Part shown: positions 34,782-42,507 of the stretch, one piece after another
Numbering within the stretch: position 1 is the first letter of the stretch
Layout of the letters: every line of letters starts with the position of its first letter
Program-made: the position numbers and the translations under genes
The notes under the pieces: generated by a model
What the model was told of the DNA's origin: nothing
The model's input: only the letters and a program-made list of their open reading frames with translations
Database searches by the model: none
NCBI RefSeq assembly: GCF_008369915.1
Contig: NZ_VSRN01000001.1
Span: 4,894,501 to 4,958,500 of the forward strand
Source of the DNA: Dyadobacter sp. UC 10
GTDB lineage: Bacteria; Bacteroidota; Bacteroidia; Cytophagales; Spirosomataceae
Length of the DNA: 64,000 nucleotides
Reading direction: 5' to 3'

Positions 34782-36377
34782 ATGAAACTTCCTTTATTTT
34801 TTCTTTTAGCCATGCTGCTTGCTCTTTGCTCAGCGGCTCAGGTACCTCAGCGATTTGCCTTCCAGGGAGCGGCCCGTGATGCGGCTGGAAAGGCCATTGT
34901 AAACCGAAATGTCAGCCTGCGCTTAACGATCCGTCCAACCACTGCGCTTGGGGCACCTGTGTATCAGGAAACACACGTCACTCAGACTTCTGCCACCGGG
35001 ATCTTTAATATTTCAGTCGGCGCAGGGCTTGTGCAAAGCGGGGATTTCGGCTCAATTAAATGGGACAGCGATAAGTTTTTTCTTCAAACGGAGCTTGACC
35101 CTGATGGGGGAGGTAATTATGTGAATCTTGGCGCGACGCAGTTGTTGAGCGTGCCTTACGCTTTGCATGCGGCGGAAGCAGGGAGGTGGAAGAATTTTGA
35201 TCCGGTGATACAGGAGGGGAGCCTCTTACTAGGAAAATCTTTACCGGAATTGGAATGGGGGCCAGGAATACACCGCCTTTTATGGTACCCCAAAAGAGCA
35301 GCATTGCGATTTGGCGCATGGTCGGATGAAAATGTGTGGACGGATGCTAACATAGGGCATTTTTCCTTTGCGGGAGGATTTAACGCAATGGCGGCACCAG
35401 ATGGTTTTGCATTTGGATTCAGGGTGAAATCAACAGGAGAAAATGGGATTGCGATGGGCGCTTACACTGAGGCTGCAAGACGCTCGGTTGCGTTCGGATA
35501 CGGGGTTAACGCGCTTGCGAATAACTCAATAGCTATCGGTACTGCCAATCAAAGCCTGAATGCTCATTCGGCTACCTTTGGTTATAATTTAGAGAGCCGG
35601 GTGAAATATGGGATTGCGATGGGGATGAGTAATGATATTTCCGACGTGGTGACTGACGAAATCCTACCAACTCAGCGGCTTTTTCAGATAGGCAACGGAG
35701 ATCAAAAACATGATGGCCCACGGAGTAATGCCCTCACAATTTTGTACAATGGGAATGTAGGTATAGGAAACAATGTTTTACAGCCAACCCACATCCTGGA
35801 TGTCGGCCACAGAATGCGGCTGCGAAGTAACCCAGGGTATACCGCAGGGCTGTGGCTGGACGATAACGGAGGCGCACAATATTGTTTCATTGGCGGTTAC
35901 GACAATGATCAGGCAGGATTTTACTTTGAGAATTTCGGATGGAAATTTACTGTCAACAAAAATGGAAATGCTTTCTTGACCGGTGCCCTTACACAAAATT
36001 CTGACCTTCGCCTTAAACGAGATATACGCCCGCTTACACCCAGCTTTGAAAAACTGACTTCCATATCCGGCAGACAATACTACTGGAAAGACCCGCAGCG
36101 GAGCCAGGGCTTACAAACCGGCCTGATCGCCCAGGAAGTTGAAGCAGTTTTTCCTGAGCTGGTGGAGACTGGGAAGGACGGTTATAAATCGGTCAACTAT
36201 ATTGGCCTCATTCCACACCTGCTGGAAGCTGTTAAAGAGTTAAAGCAGGAAAACAGGAAGCTAAGCAGCGAAAACGAAAGGTTGAGTTCGAGTGCAGGCG
36301 AAGTCATGGAATTGCGTAAAAGATTAGAAGCCATCGAGGCGAGTCTTGCGAAAAGTTCTGCTATCTCAGTTAAATAG
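34782..36377 (+). CDS. Secreted protein with C-terminal S74 (intramolecular chaperone) domain
   Basis: 531 residues. A signal peptide (MKLPLFFLLAMLLALCSAAQ) leads into a beta-rich N-terminus (RFAFQGAARDAAGKAIVNR) found in many Bacteroidota surface proteins. A middle region has imperfect head-domain-like repeats (GIAMGAYTEAARRSVAFGYG, NSIAIGTANQSLNAHSATFG). The C-terminal domain from about 408 has SDLRLKRDIRPL and GLIAQEVEAVFPELV, the peptidase S74/endosialidase chaperone fold, followed by a coiled coil (about 485-520). It should form trimers and may self-cleave. No phage genes are near, so this is a cellular surface fibre-like protein. Confidence 0.85.
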   Translation: MKLPLFFLLAMLLALCSAAQVPQRFAFQGAARDAAGKAIVNRNVSLRLTIRPTTALGAPVYQETHVTQTSATGIFNISVGAGLVQSGDFGSIKWDSDKFFLQTELDPDGGGNYVNLGATQLLSVPYALHAAEAGRWKNFDPVIQEGSLLLGKSLPELEWGPGIHRLLWYPKRAALRFGAWSDENVWTDANIGHFSFAGGFNAMAAPDGFAFGFRVKSTGENGIAMGAYTEAARRSVAFGYGVNALANNSIAIGTANQSLNAHSATFGYNLESRVKYGIAMGMSNDISDVVTDEILPTQRLFQIGNGDQKHDGPRSNALTILYNGNVGIGNNVLQPTHILDVGHRMRLRSNPGYTAGLWLDDNGGAQYCFIGGYDNDQAGFYFENFGWKFTVNKNGNAFLTGALTQNSDLRLKRDIRPLTPSFEKLTSISGRQYYWKDPQRSQGLQTGLIAQEVEAVFPELVETGKDGYKSVNYIGLIPHLLEAVKELKQENRKLSSENERLSSSAGEVMELRKRLEAIEASLAKSSAISVK

Positions 36378-36384
36378 AAATACG

Positions 36385-36633
36385 ATGGTTATACTGATCT
36401 GGATATGCCTTTTGGTAGACGTTGCTGCTGCGGTTTTTCTCCTGCTTTCCTCCATGAGTTCCGGTCAGGATGCGGCAGGAAGGGGAATGGTAATGTTACC
36501 GATTCTTTTGCTGCTTGGTTTGGCTGCTATATCCTACTATCTGATGCAGAAGCATTCAATGGGCTGGTCGCTGGCTGTCAGCGGTCTGCCTGTAATCGTT
36601 ATTTTATACCTCCTTTTTATTTCAGTGACCTGA
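36385..36633 (+). CDS. Small membrane protein, unknown
   Basis: 82 residues from the ATG at 36385, chosen because it lies after the stop of the previous gene; a longer reading from 36346 would overlap that gene. Three hydrophobic segments (about 3-22, 33-50, 58-78) with little between them. No family is recognised. Its last 12 bp overlap the convergent cydB gene. Confidence 0.55.
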   Translation: MVILIWICLLVDVAAAVFLLLSSMSSGQDAAGRGMVMLPILLLLGLAAISYYLMQKHSMGWSLAVSGLPVIVILYLLFISVT

Positions 36634-37641
36634 TTGCTCCTGATAGGGTTTACGTTGGAAGCTATAAATCAGGTAAAACAATGCAGGCAGGATGAACACG
36701 CTGCCTAAAAGTAAAGCCATTCCAAGCGCCTGCATTGTTTTTTCCTGTCCGCTATGTTCCATCAGTGATAAGTACCCGTTTTTCAAAATCACAATATTAG
36801 GAAAATGCCGGAAGGTGGTAGTCAGCAGGATCATTGTCACTTGAAAGCCAGCCAAAGGTCGCAACAGGCTGATCCTGCCCTGGTACAACTCGTACCACAT
36901 GTAGACCAGTGAAAGCGTAGCAGCCATAATTGCAATTCTCCCCACCCAATTTCCAAAGACCCATTCTAACAACGGAATGTTTTCGAAATAAGCCGCAGTG
37001 AAGACCAATATTCCGCACACAACAGCAGCAATATTGAAAAACTGCGCTTTGTGCGCAAACCGCAACCTGTCCGTTTCACTTTCAGTCTCTCCTATCAAAT
37101 ATACCGACGCTAGAAACCCGCAGATAGATGCTGTGAAAAGCCCCACCGCGACTGAAAACCAGTTAAGCCAGCTGAAAATATAGGCGTCGAGAAAAGTATC
37201 CGCATCTGGATCAATATGTCCGGAGACCGCACTTCCTGCTATTATTCCTAGAAACAGAGGCGTGATAAAGCTTGAAATGGCAAAGATCGTGTTGTAAATA
37301 GATTGCATATCGTCGACCACCGCATCATAATGCCGGAAAGTGAATGCAGTTCCTCTGGCGATAATTCCCATTAACATCACCGTGAGTGGAATATGCAGGT
37401 AGATCGACATGGTTGAATAGATCACCGGAAATCCTACAAACAAAATTACTATTGCAATAATGAGCCACATGTGATTAGCCTCCCAGATAGGGCCAATCGC
37501 CGAATAGAGTGTTTTGCGCGTAACTGCTTTGTTCTTTTTCGAAGTAAACAGTTCAATAATACCCGCCCCGAAATCCGCTCCCCCCAGTAACAGGTAGAGC
37601 AAAATGGAAGCCCAGAGAAATGTAATTACTACGTAGAGCAT
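36622..37641 (-). CDS. cydB: Cytochrome bd quinol oxidase subunit II
   Basis: 339 residues, about nine membrane helices. N-terminus ITFLWASILLYLLLGGADFG carries the conserved GGADFG; IGPIWEANHMWLI is the family signature. With CydA it oxidises quinol and reduces oxygen at high affinity without pumping protons. It starts 3 bp after the cydA stop. Confidence 0.95.
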   Translation of the reverse strand: MLYVVITFLWASILLYLLLGGADFGAGIIELFTSKKNKAVTRKTLYSAIGPIWEANHMWLIIAIVILFVGFPVIYSTMSIYLHIPLTVMLMGIIARGTAFTFRHYDAVVDDMQSIYNTIFAISSFITPLFLGIIAGSAVSGHIDPDADTFLDAYIFSWLNWFSVAVGLFTASICGFLASVYLIGETESETDRLRFAHKAQFFNIAAVVCGILVFTAAYFENIPLLEWVFGNWVGRIAIMAATLSLVYMWYELYQGRISLLRPLAGFQVTMILLTTTFRHFPNIVILKNGYLSLMEHSGQEKTMQALGMALLLGSVFILPALFYLIYSFQRKPYQEQSGH

Positions 37642-37644
37642 TTT

Positions 37645-38955
37645 TTAGTGATTATCATATAACGTCCCCACCATCTTGATTTGGCGGTAGAGCATGAATG
37701 CAACGAAAACTGCCAGGGAAACATAGACTGCAGTAAACAGATAGAATGAATATGCAATACCTGGCATGGGTGTTACGGCGTCGGCGGTGCGCATTACTCC
37801 GTAAATGATCCAGGGCTGCCGGCCTACTTCTGTGACGGTCCACCCGGCTTCCACTGCGATGAAGCCTAGAGGTGTCGCGAAAACGAAAAGTTTAAGCAAC
37901 CATCTGGCATCCAGCCATGACCGTTTCTTCCATAATGCAAGAAAATAGAGCAGTGAAATCGCCAGCATAGCCATTCCCATTCCGACCATAATCTGAAACG
38001 CATAATGGGTAATCGCCACCGGAGGGTGGTTTTCAGCAGGAATTTGATCCAGTCCTGTCACTTCTGATTTGAAATCACCATGGGCCAGAAAGCTTAGGAA
38101 GCCGGGTAATTTCAAGGCATACTTAACTTCCTGGTTTTCTTCATCGGGAATGCCCCCCAAAATGAGCGACGCGGCTTTTTCAGTATGAAAATGCGCCTCC
38201 ATGGCAGCCAGCTTTGCGGGTTGTCTTACTGCCACATCCTTGGCAGATATATCGCCGCTTAATGGTTGCAAAATAGCTGCCGCACAACCGAATATCGCCG
38301 CTATTTTAAATGATTTGGTATGGAAACGAACATTTTGCCCACGCATGATCATCAAGGCATGTACTCCTGCCACGGCAAAACCGGTGGCTACAAATGCCGC
38401 GACCGTCATGTGCAGGGCCTGCGAAAACCATGCTTTGTTGAACATTGCCTGGATCGGATCGATGTTAAGGTACTGTCCATTTACAAAATCAAAACCGGCC
38501 GGACTGTTCATCCAGGCATTGGCGGCAACAACCAGAATCCCCGAAGCCAGCCCGCTTACGCCTACGACCACGCCGGTAAACCAGTGAAACCATTTATTAA
38601 AGCGGTCCCAGCCATATAGAAAAAAGCCCAGCGCGATCGCTTCAATAAAAAATGCCGTTCCTTCGAGAGAAAACGGCATTCCGAAAATCGGTCCGGCGTG
38701 CTTCATAAACTCCGGCCAGAGCAGCCCCAGCTCGAAGGATAAGACAGTCCCCGAGACTGCTCCGGTTGCGAAGAATATAGCGACGCCTTTACTCCACGCT
38801 TTTGTAACGTTCTTGTAAACTGTGTCACCGGTTTTGAGCCAGTAAAAATGAGCAACCGCCATGAAAAACGGCATGACCATACCGATGCAGGAAAAAATAA
38901 TATGAAATCCCAGAGAAAGGGCCATTTGGGATCTCGCGGCAATGAAATCGTCCAT
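37645..38955 (-). CDS. cydA: Cytochrome bd quinol oxidase subunit I
   Basis: 436 residues, shorter than E. coli CydA (522), which indicates the short Q-loop type. Haem ligands H18 (LGFHIIF) and H182 (SQALHMTVAA) and the acidic residues of SLEGTAFFIEA are present, as is GWTVTEVGRQPWIIYG. The operon is cydAB only; no cydX-like small gene or cydDC lies beside it. A Bacteroidota-type promoter is visible 22 bp upstream. Confidence 0.95.
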   Translation of the reverse strand: MDDFIAARSQMALSLGFHIIFSCIGMVMPFFMAVAHFYWLKTGDTVYKNVTKAWSKGVAIFFATGAVSGTVLSFELGLLWPEFMKHAGPIFGMPFSLEGTAFFIEAIALGFFLYGWDRFNKWFHWFTGVVVGVSGLASGILVVAANAWMNSPAGFDFVNGQYLNIDPIQAMFNKAWFSQALHMTVAAFVATGFAVAGVHALMIMRGQNVRFHTKSFKIAAIFGCAAAILQPLSGDISAKDVAVRQPAKLAAMEAHFHTEKAASLILGGIPDEENQEVKYALKLPGFLSFLAHGDFKSEVTGLDQIPAENHPPVAITHYAFQIMVGMGMAMLAISLLYFLALWKKRSWLDARWLLKLFVFATPLGFIAVEAGWTVTEVGRQPWIIYGVMRTADAVTPMPGIAYSFYLFTAVYVSLAVFVAFMLYRQIKMVGTLYDNH

Positions 38956-38977
38956 TTGGAGTCGAATTAAGGTACTT

Positions 38978-39004
38978 CAAAACTAATGAAGTCTGTTAGA
39001 ACAA
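38978..39004 (-). promoter_or_regulatory. Possible promoter of cydAB
   Basis: On the minus strand, TTG (39004-39002) and, 16 bp on, TAGTTTTG (38985-38978), an exact TANNTTTG. The start codon is 22 bp downstream. The spacing is a little short. Confidence 0.45.
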
Positions 39005-39025
39005 CCGCTTTTAGACTGAAAAGAA

Positions 39026-40027
39026 TCACGATTCCGCGATATCTTTTAAATTATTTTTTTCCGCCAGACGCCGCTTTACAATGTCAGCAGGATACTTCAG
39101 TGCCAACTCTCTGATTTCGTAGGTAAATTCCTTGAAAGTTTCCTCCCAGACTTCCGCCTCGCCGGGTTCATAATCGTAAAAACCGTGGGAATTGAGTACT
39201 CCTCTGCCGCCCTCACGTACTACCTTGTCAATCAGCTCGGGAACTTTCGTACTGTTGTTCAATGTGGGGAGCAGGTTTTTCATAACTGTGTGATACGCAG
39301 GAACTCCCGTCAGGTCCATCCAGCGAAAAACACCGACCAGTGTCATGAAATAGCCCGCATTATTGCGGCAGGAGCGATCTACATCCTCAATCGTCGCATA
39401 TCCGTTTTCTACCAGACTGATCGCTTCGCGGTACATTGCATACATTAAGCGATTGGTGATAAAACCGGCAATGTCCTTCCTGACCAGAATCGGTTCCTTT
39501 CCCCATTCATGTGAAAGTTCATAGAGGTATTCTCCGTATTTAATATCCGACTGCTCGCCGCAGATGATTTCCAAGAAACGAGTGGTGTGTGCAGGTTCCG
39601 CCCAGTGCAGGCCGAGAAAACGCTCCGGATATTTAGTCAGTTTTTGGAGCTGGCTGATCGGAATGGCGGAAGTGTTGCTTGTTAAAATCGCGTCAGGCTT
39701 GATCACAGATTCGATTTTTTTATAAACAGAATCCTTGATATCAACATTTTCTATCGTACACTCAACGACCAGCTTACACGGATACAGGATGTCGTAATCC
39801 TCTGTAATAATCAGCCTACGCAAATAGTATTCAGGCTCGTTATCGATCAGACCATTTTCCCAGGAATTTTGTAAATGCTCGCGAATGCGCCGTTCAGCAT
39901 TGTCCATGTCCGCACTGAGCGGGGCAACGGCGGCAACCTGATGACCGGCAATCAACATGCAGGTGACAATACTGCAACCCATTAAGCCCAGGCCTACGAT
40001 TCCGACAGGTATCTCATTTGTATTCAT
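39026..40027 (-). CDS. 3-hydroxyacyl-CoA dehydrogenase family protein
   Basis: 333 residues. The NAD motif is GIVGLGLMGCSIV (9-21). SNTSAIPISQLQ, RFLGLHWAEPAHTTRFLEII and a C-terminal helical domain (about 185-300, GFITNRLMYAMYREAISLVE) match 3-hydroxybutyryl-CoA dehydrogenases and their relatives, such as carnitine and L-gulonate dehydrogenases. The usual HFFNP motif reads HWAEP, so the substrate may not be an acyl-CoA. No related pathway genes lie beside it. Confidence 0.82.
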   Translation of the reverse strand: MNTNEIPVGIVGLGLMGCSIVTCMLIAGHQVAAVAPLSADMDNAERRIREHLQNSWENGLIDNEPEYYLRRLIITEDYDILYPCKLVVECTIENVDIKDSVYKKIESVIKPDAILTSNTSAIPISQLQKLTKYPERFLGLHWAEPAHTTRFLEIICGEQSDIKYGEYLYELSHEWGKEPILVRKDIAGFITNRLMYAMYREAISLVENGYATIEDVDRSCRNNAGYFMTLVGVFRWMDLTGVPAYHTVMKNLLPTLNNSTKVPELIDKVVREGGRGVLNSHGFYDYEPGEAEVWEETFKEFTYEIRELALKYPADIVKRRLAEKNNLKDIAES

Positions 40028-40098
40028 ACTTTGGTAGTGTGATTTTTTGAATAGAAAATTTGAACAGAAAAAAGGATTGTTTTGGAGTGCTATTTACG

Positions 40099-40136
40099 AA
40101 AAAAAGCCCCGAAATCATTGATTCCGGGGCTTTTAT
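40099..40136 (-). terminator. Rho-independent terminator of the csbD-like gene
   Basis: On the minus strand, AAAAGCCCCG (40134-40125) and CGGGGCTTTT (40111-40102) form a 10-bp stem with a 13-base loop, followed by a run of T. The AT-rich arms make it usable on both strands. Confidence 0.85.
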
Positions 40137-40150
40137 ACTTCTGCTTAAAA

Positions 40151-40348
40151 CTATCTCGACCAACTCGCCACTTCCGATTCTACTTCCTCTCTGGTCTTAC
40201 CTAGTTTTTTCTGAAGTTTTCCAAGAAGTTCATCCTCTTTTCCATCCTCATATAGCAGGTCATCGTCAGTCAAATCAGCATATTGTTGCTTGAATTTTCC
40301 TTTCAATTCATTCCAGTTTCCTTTTACTTGTTGTGTGAAAGCACTCAT
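40151..40348 (-). CDS. CsbD-family stress protein
   Basis: 65 residues. VKGNWNELKGKFKQQYADLTDDDLLY and the tail GKTREEVESEVASWSR (split here only for reading) are the CsbD signature, as in E. coli YjbJ. Small, charged and soluble; usually induced by general stress, molecular role unknown. A strong terminator follows. The 184-bp spacer upstream (40349-40532) shows nothing else. Confidence 0.92.
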   Translation of the reverse strand: MSAFTQQVKGNWNELKGKFKQQYADLTDDDLLYEDGKEDELLGKLQKKLGKTREEVESEVASWSR

Positions 40349-40532
40349 GACTTTGGTTATTTAGTTTGCAAATTCATTTCAAACTAATGTTCAAGAACCA
40401 TACCATTCGTTCATGAGCCTGGAAAGGCCTCGTCAGTATTGATTTTGAGTAAGAATTTCCCTCAACTGTCCAAGTTTTTGCGAATCGTCGGCCCGGCATT
40501 GTCACTGGCCCTATACTTAATAAGCTCTACTT

Positions 40533-40856
40533 TTAGCTATTCGAGGTGGAAAGCTTCATTAATATAATTCCCGCTAAAATCAGCCCCGCCGCAAGCAGGC
40601 GCAATAAATTAACACTTTCACCCAGGAAAGCGATACCCACAGCAAAAGCCCCGATCGCGCCGATTCCCGTCCAGATCGTATACGCTGTGCCCAGAGGAAG
40701 CGACCGCATTGCCATAGAAAGCAACCCAAAGCTGGCGATCATTGCGATAAATGTGATGATGGACGGGCCTAATCGGGTGAACCCCTCGGATTGTTTCATG
40801 GTGTAGGCCCAAACTACTTCCAGTAACCCTGCAATAACTAATAATACCCAAGCCAT
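40533..40856 (-). CDS. SMR-family guanidinium exporter, SugE/Gdx type
   Basis: 107 residues from ATG 40856 (MAWVLLVIAGLLEVVWAYTM); the frame runs 16 codons longer into the structured leader and is not credible. Four membrane helices; the conserved Glu in helix 1 (E13), the GTAYTIWTGIGAIGA block and LGESVNLLRL match SugE. SugE/Gdx proteins export guanidinium as dual-topology dimers and are often controlled by guanidine riboswitches. A candidate riboswitch precedes this gene. Confidence 0.9.
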   Translation of the reverse strand: MAWVLLVIAGLLEVVWAYTMKQSEGFTRLGPSIITFIAMIASFGLLSMAMRSLPLGTAYTIWTGIGAIGAFAVGIAFLGESVNLLRLLAAGLILAGIILMKLSTSNS

Positions 40857-40863
40857 TTTGTCT

Positions 40864-40960
40864 CGTATTGGGTTAGGCCAGGTCGTCCCGGCGTGCTTTC
40901 CCAATACGGGGGAGGTCGTTCCTCCAAAAGGAAATCACCACAGACGAATGCCTGTGGTGA
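40864..40960 (-). promoter_or_regulatory. Candidate guanidine-II (mini-ykkC) riboswitch in the sugE/gdx leader
   Basis: Read on the minus strand in order: a 9-bp hairpin (TCACCACAG ... CTGTGGTGA, 40960-40935); hairpin P1 GGAGG-AACGA-CCTCC (40925-40911); a linker; hairpin P2 GCCGGG-ACGA-CCTGGC (40892-40877). Two hairpins with ACGA loops are the mark of guanidine-II riboswitches. In addition, CGTATTGGG of the linker (40908-40900) pairs with CCCAATACG (40872-40864), enclosing P2 and ending 7 bases before the ATG, so that stem could block translation. The P1 loop has one extra A. Confidence 0.6.
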
Positions 40961-41002
40961 TGACGCAAATATAATGATTTGCCTTGTTCTTACCTTAAAA
41001 TT

Positions 41003-42271
41003 TTATGCGTTGATCAGCTTATCAAGCCGGACAATTCCCTGTACCATCGAGCGCACCGAGTGGTAATTGACCTTCCAGGAATGACTCATATGTTTCCAGA
41101 TCGGTTCCCCCTGGCGCGTGAGCAAGGGCAACCATTCGCCTACTTCCGAGTGTATCATGTGATCGAATACAAAACGGTGGGTTGCGTTGTAGGCTTTGAG
41201 ATATTTTTCATCTCCGTAAACCCGGTAAGCATCGAGCATGCCTATGATCACCTCGGCCTGTTGCCAGAACTCTTTTTCACGGTCATAAACCTCGCCCGCG
41301 TGTGAGCCTTCCACATAAACCCCGCCATACTCCCAATCGATTCCATGCTCGACCGCATGGTCGTAGGAAGCCAGAAGTTGCTCCTGGTATTCGTCATAAG
41401 GTACCCCGGCTATGTCGAGGGCGTGCATGAGCAGCCAGGCAAACTCTACATTGTGCCCGTAACTGGTATTGTCCTCCGCAGCACTTTTCATCCCGTCTTC
41501 ACTGAATCTGTCCCAGCCCCAGATAATGTCAAATTTGATCTGCGGCGCCACCGACCAGTCAGCCCAGAACTGTGGGATACCTGTTTTATAAACGGGGTGC
41601 ATGATTTTATTGATCAATAACTGGATGATTTCAAGTAATTTACGTTTGTGGACCTGCTGCTGGCTGGCTTCGTACAATGTCGTAAATGCCTCCATTAAAT
41701 GCATATGCGCATCGAGCGTCTTGCGGTCGCCACCTGCGGGGCCAGCGCCTTTCAGCTCCCAGTTGCGGTGGAACATTTCGAAGTACCCGCCGTAATAGGT
41801 ATCTGCCCCGTATTTTTGAAGCAGGTCAAAAACTTTTTCCGCATATTCCAAACCACGCGGATCGCCGGTTGCCAGCGTATATTCGGCCAGGCTGTACATG
41901 GCGAAACTGTGACCATAGATGATCTTTTCATCAATTTTGACATTCCCTTTGCGGTCCATCAGCCAGTAAAAACCGCCGTATTCCTTATCCCACATCTTAT
42001 CGATCAAAAAATCAACCCCGTGCCTGGCGATTTCTACATATCGGCCTTCACCATAACCCGCCCGGTGTGCGGACGAAAAAGTAAAAACTGTTCTGGTTTG
42101 CGCGATCAGCGATTTTTCATCTTCGCCAGAATCGTTTCCTGCATTGTCGAAATGCGTGATAAAGCCACCATTTTCCCTATCTACACATCGATTTTCCCAG
42201 AACGGTAACAATTCATTGGTAAGGTGATTGTGAATTTCTGCGCGATAGCTTTTTAATTGATCAATGTTCAT
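41003..42271 (-). CDS. AGE-family sugar 2-epimerase (cellobiose/N-acylglucosamine 2-epimerase)
   Basis: 422 residues, an alpha/alpha barrel. Family blocks include FWENRCVDRENGGFITHFDN, KSLIAQTRTVFTFSSAHRAG, YGHSFAMYSLAEY, DAHMHLMEAFTTLYEAS and GHNVEFAWLLMHA, with the conserved His residues of the barrel. Length and the DxxNGGF block favour cellobiose/mannobiose 2-epimerases over the shorter AGE enzymes. It converts glucose- to mannose-type ends of disaccharides in the cytoplasm. It lies upstream of the exporter on the same strand, with 42 bp to the first riboswitch hairpin. Confidence 0.85.
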   Translation of the reverse strand: MNIDQLKSYRAEIHNHLTNELLPFWENRCVDRENGGFITHFDNAGNDSGEDEKSLIAQTRTVFTFSSAHRAGYGEGRYVEIARHGVDFLIDKMWDKEYGGFYWLMDRKGNVKIDEKIIYGHSFAMYSLAEYTLATGDPRGLEYAEKVFDLLQKYGADTYYGGYFEMFHRNWELKGAGPAGGDRKTLDAHMHLMEAFTTLYEASQQQVHKRKLLEIIQLLINKIMHPVYKTGIPQFWADWSVAPQIKFDIIWGWDRFSEDGMKSAAEDNTSYGHNVEFAWLLMHALDIAGVPYDEYQEQLLASYDHAVEHGIDWEYGGVYVEGSHAGEVYDREKEFWQQAEVIIGMLDAYRVYGDEKYLKAYNATHRFVFDHMIHSEVGEWLPLLTRQGEPIWKHMSHSWKVNYHSVRSMVQGIVRLDKLINA

Positions 42272-42507
42272 TGTATATAAAAAGGTAAGTTTTTTGGTTT
42301 AACTGTGGTTTTGTCCAAATGGGCTATCTGCTGAAAAATTTTGCATTTATTGCAGTCCTTTCTGATCAAATCAGCCTGTTCAACTAGTTAAGTACAGCCA
42401 ATAAAATAACTACTGAGCCGCATGGAAGCAGGAGCTAAGATGTAAATCACTTGGAAATGCTGCCGCATACTTTTTAATTCGCAGAACATTCCGTTAATCT
42501 TCATCCT

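Noticed and set aside
34782..36377. Prophage remnant suggested by the S74 domain
   Set aside because: The gene has a signal peptide and ordinary chromosomal neighbours, and there are no other phage genes.
36346..36384. Upstream start for the small membrane protein overlapping the S74 gene
   Set aside because: An ATG at 36385 directly after the S74-gene stop gives a compact three-helix protein. The extra residues are the S74 gene read in another frame.
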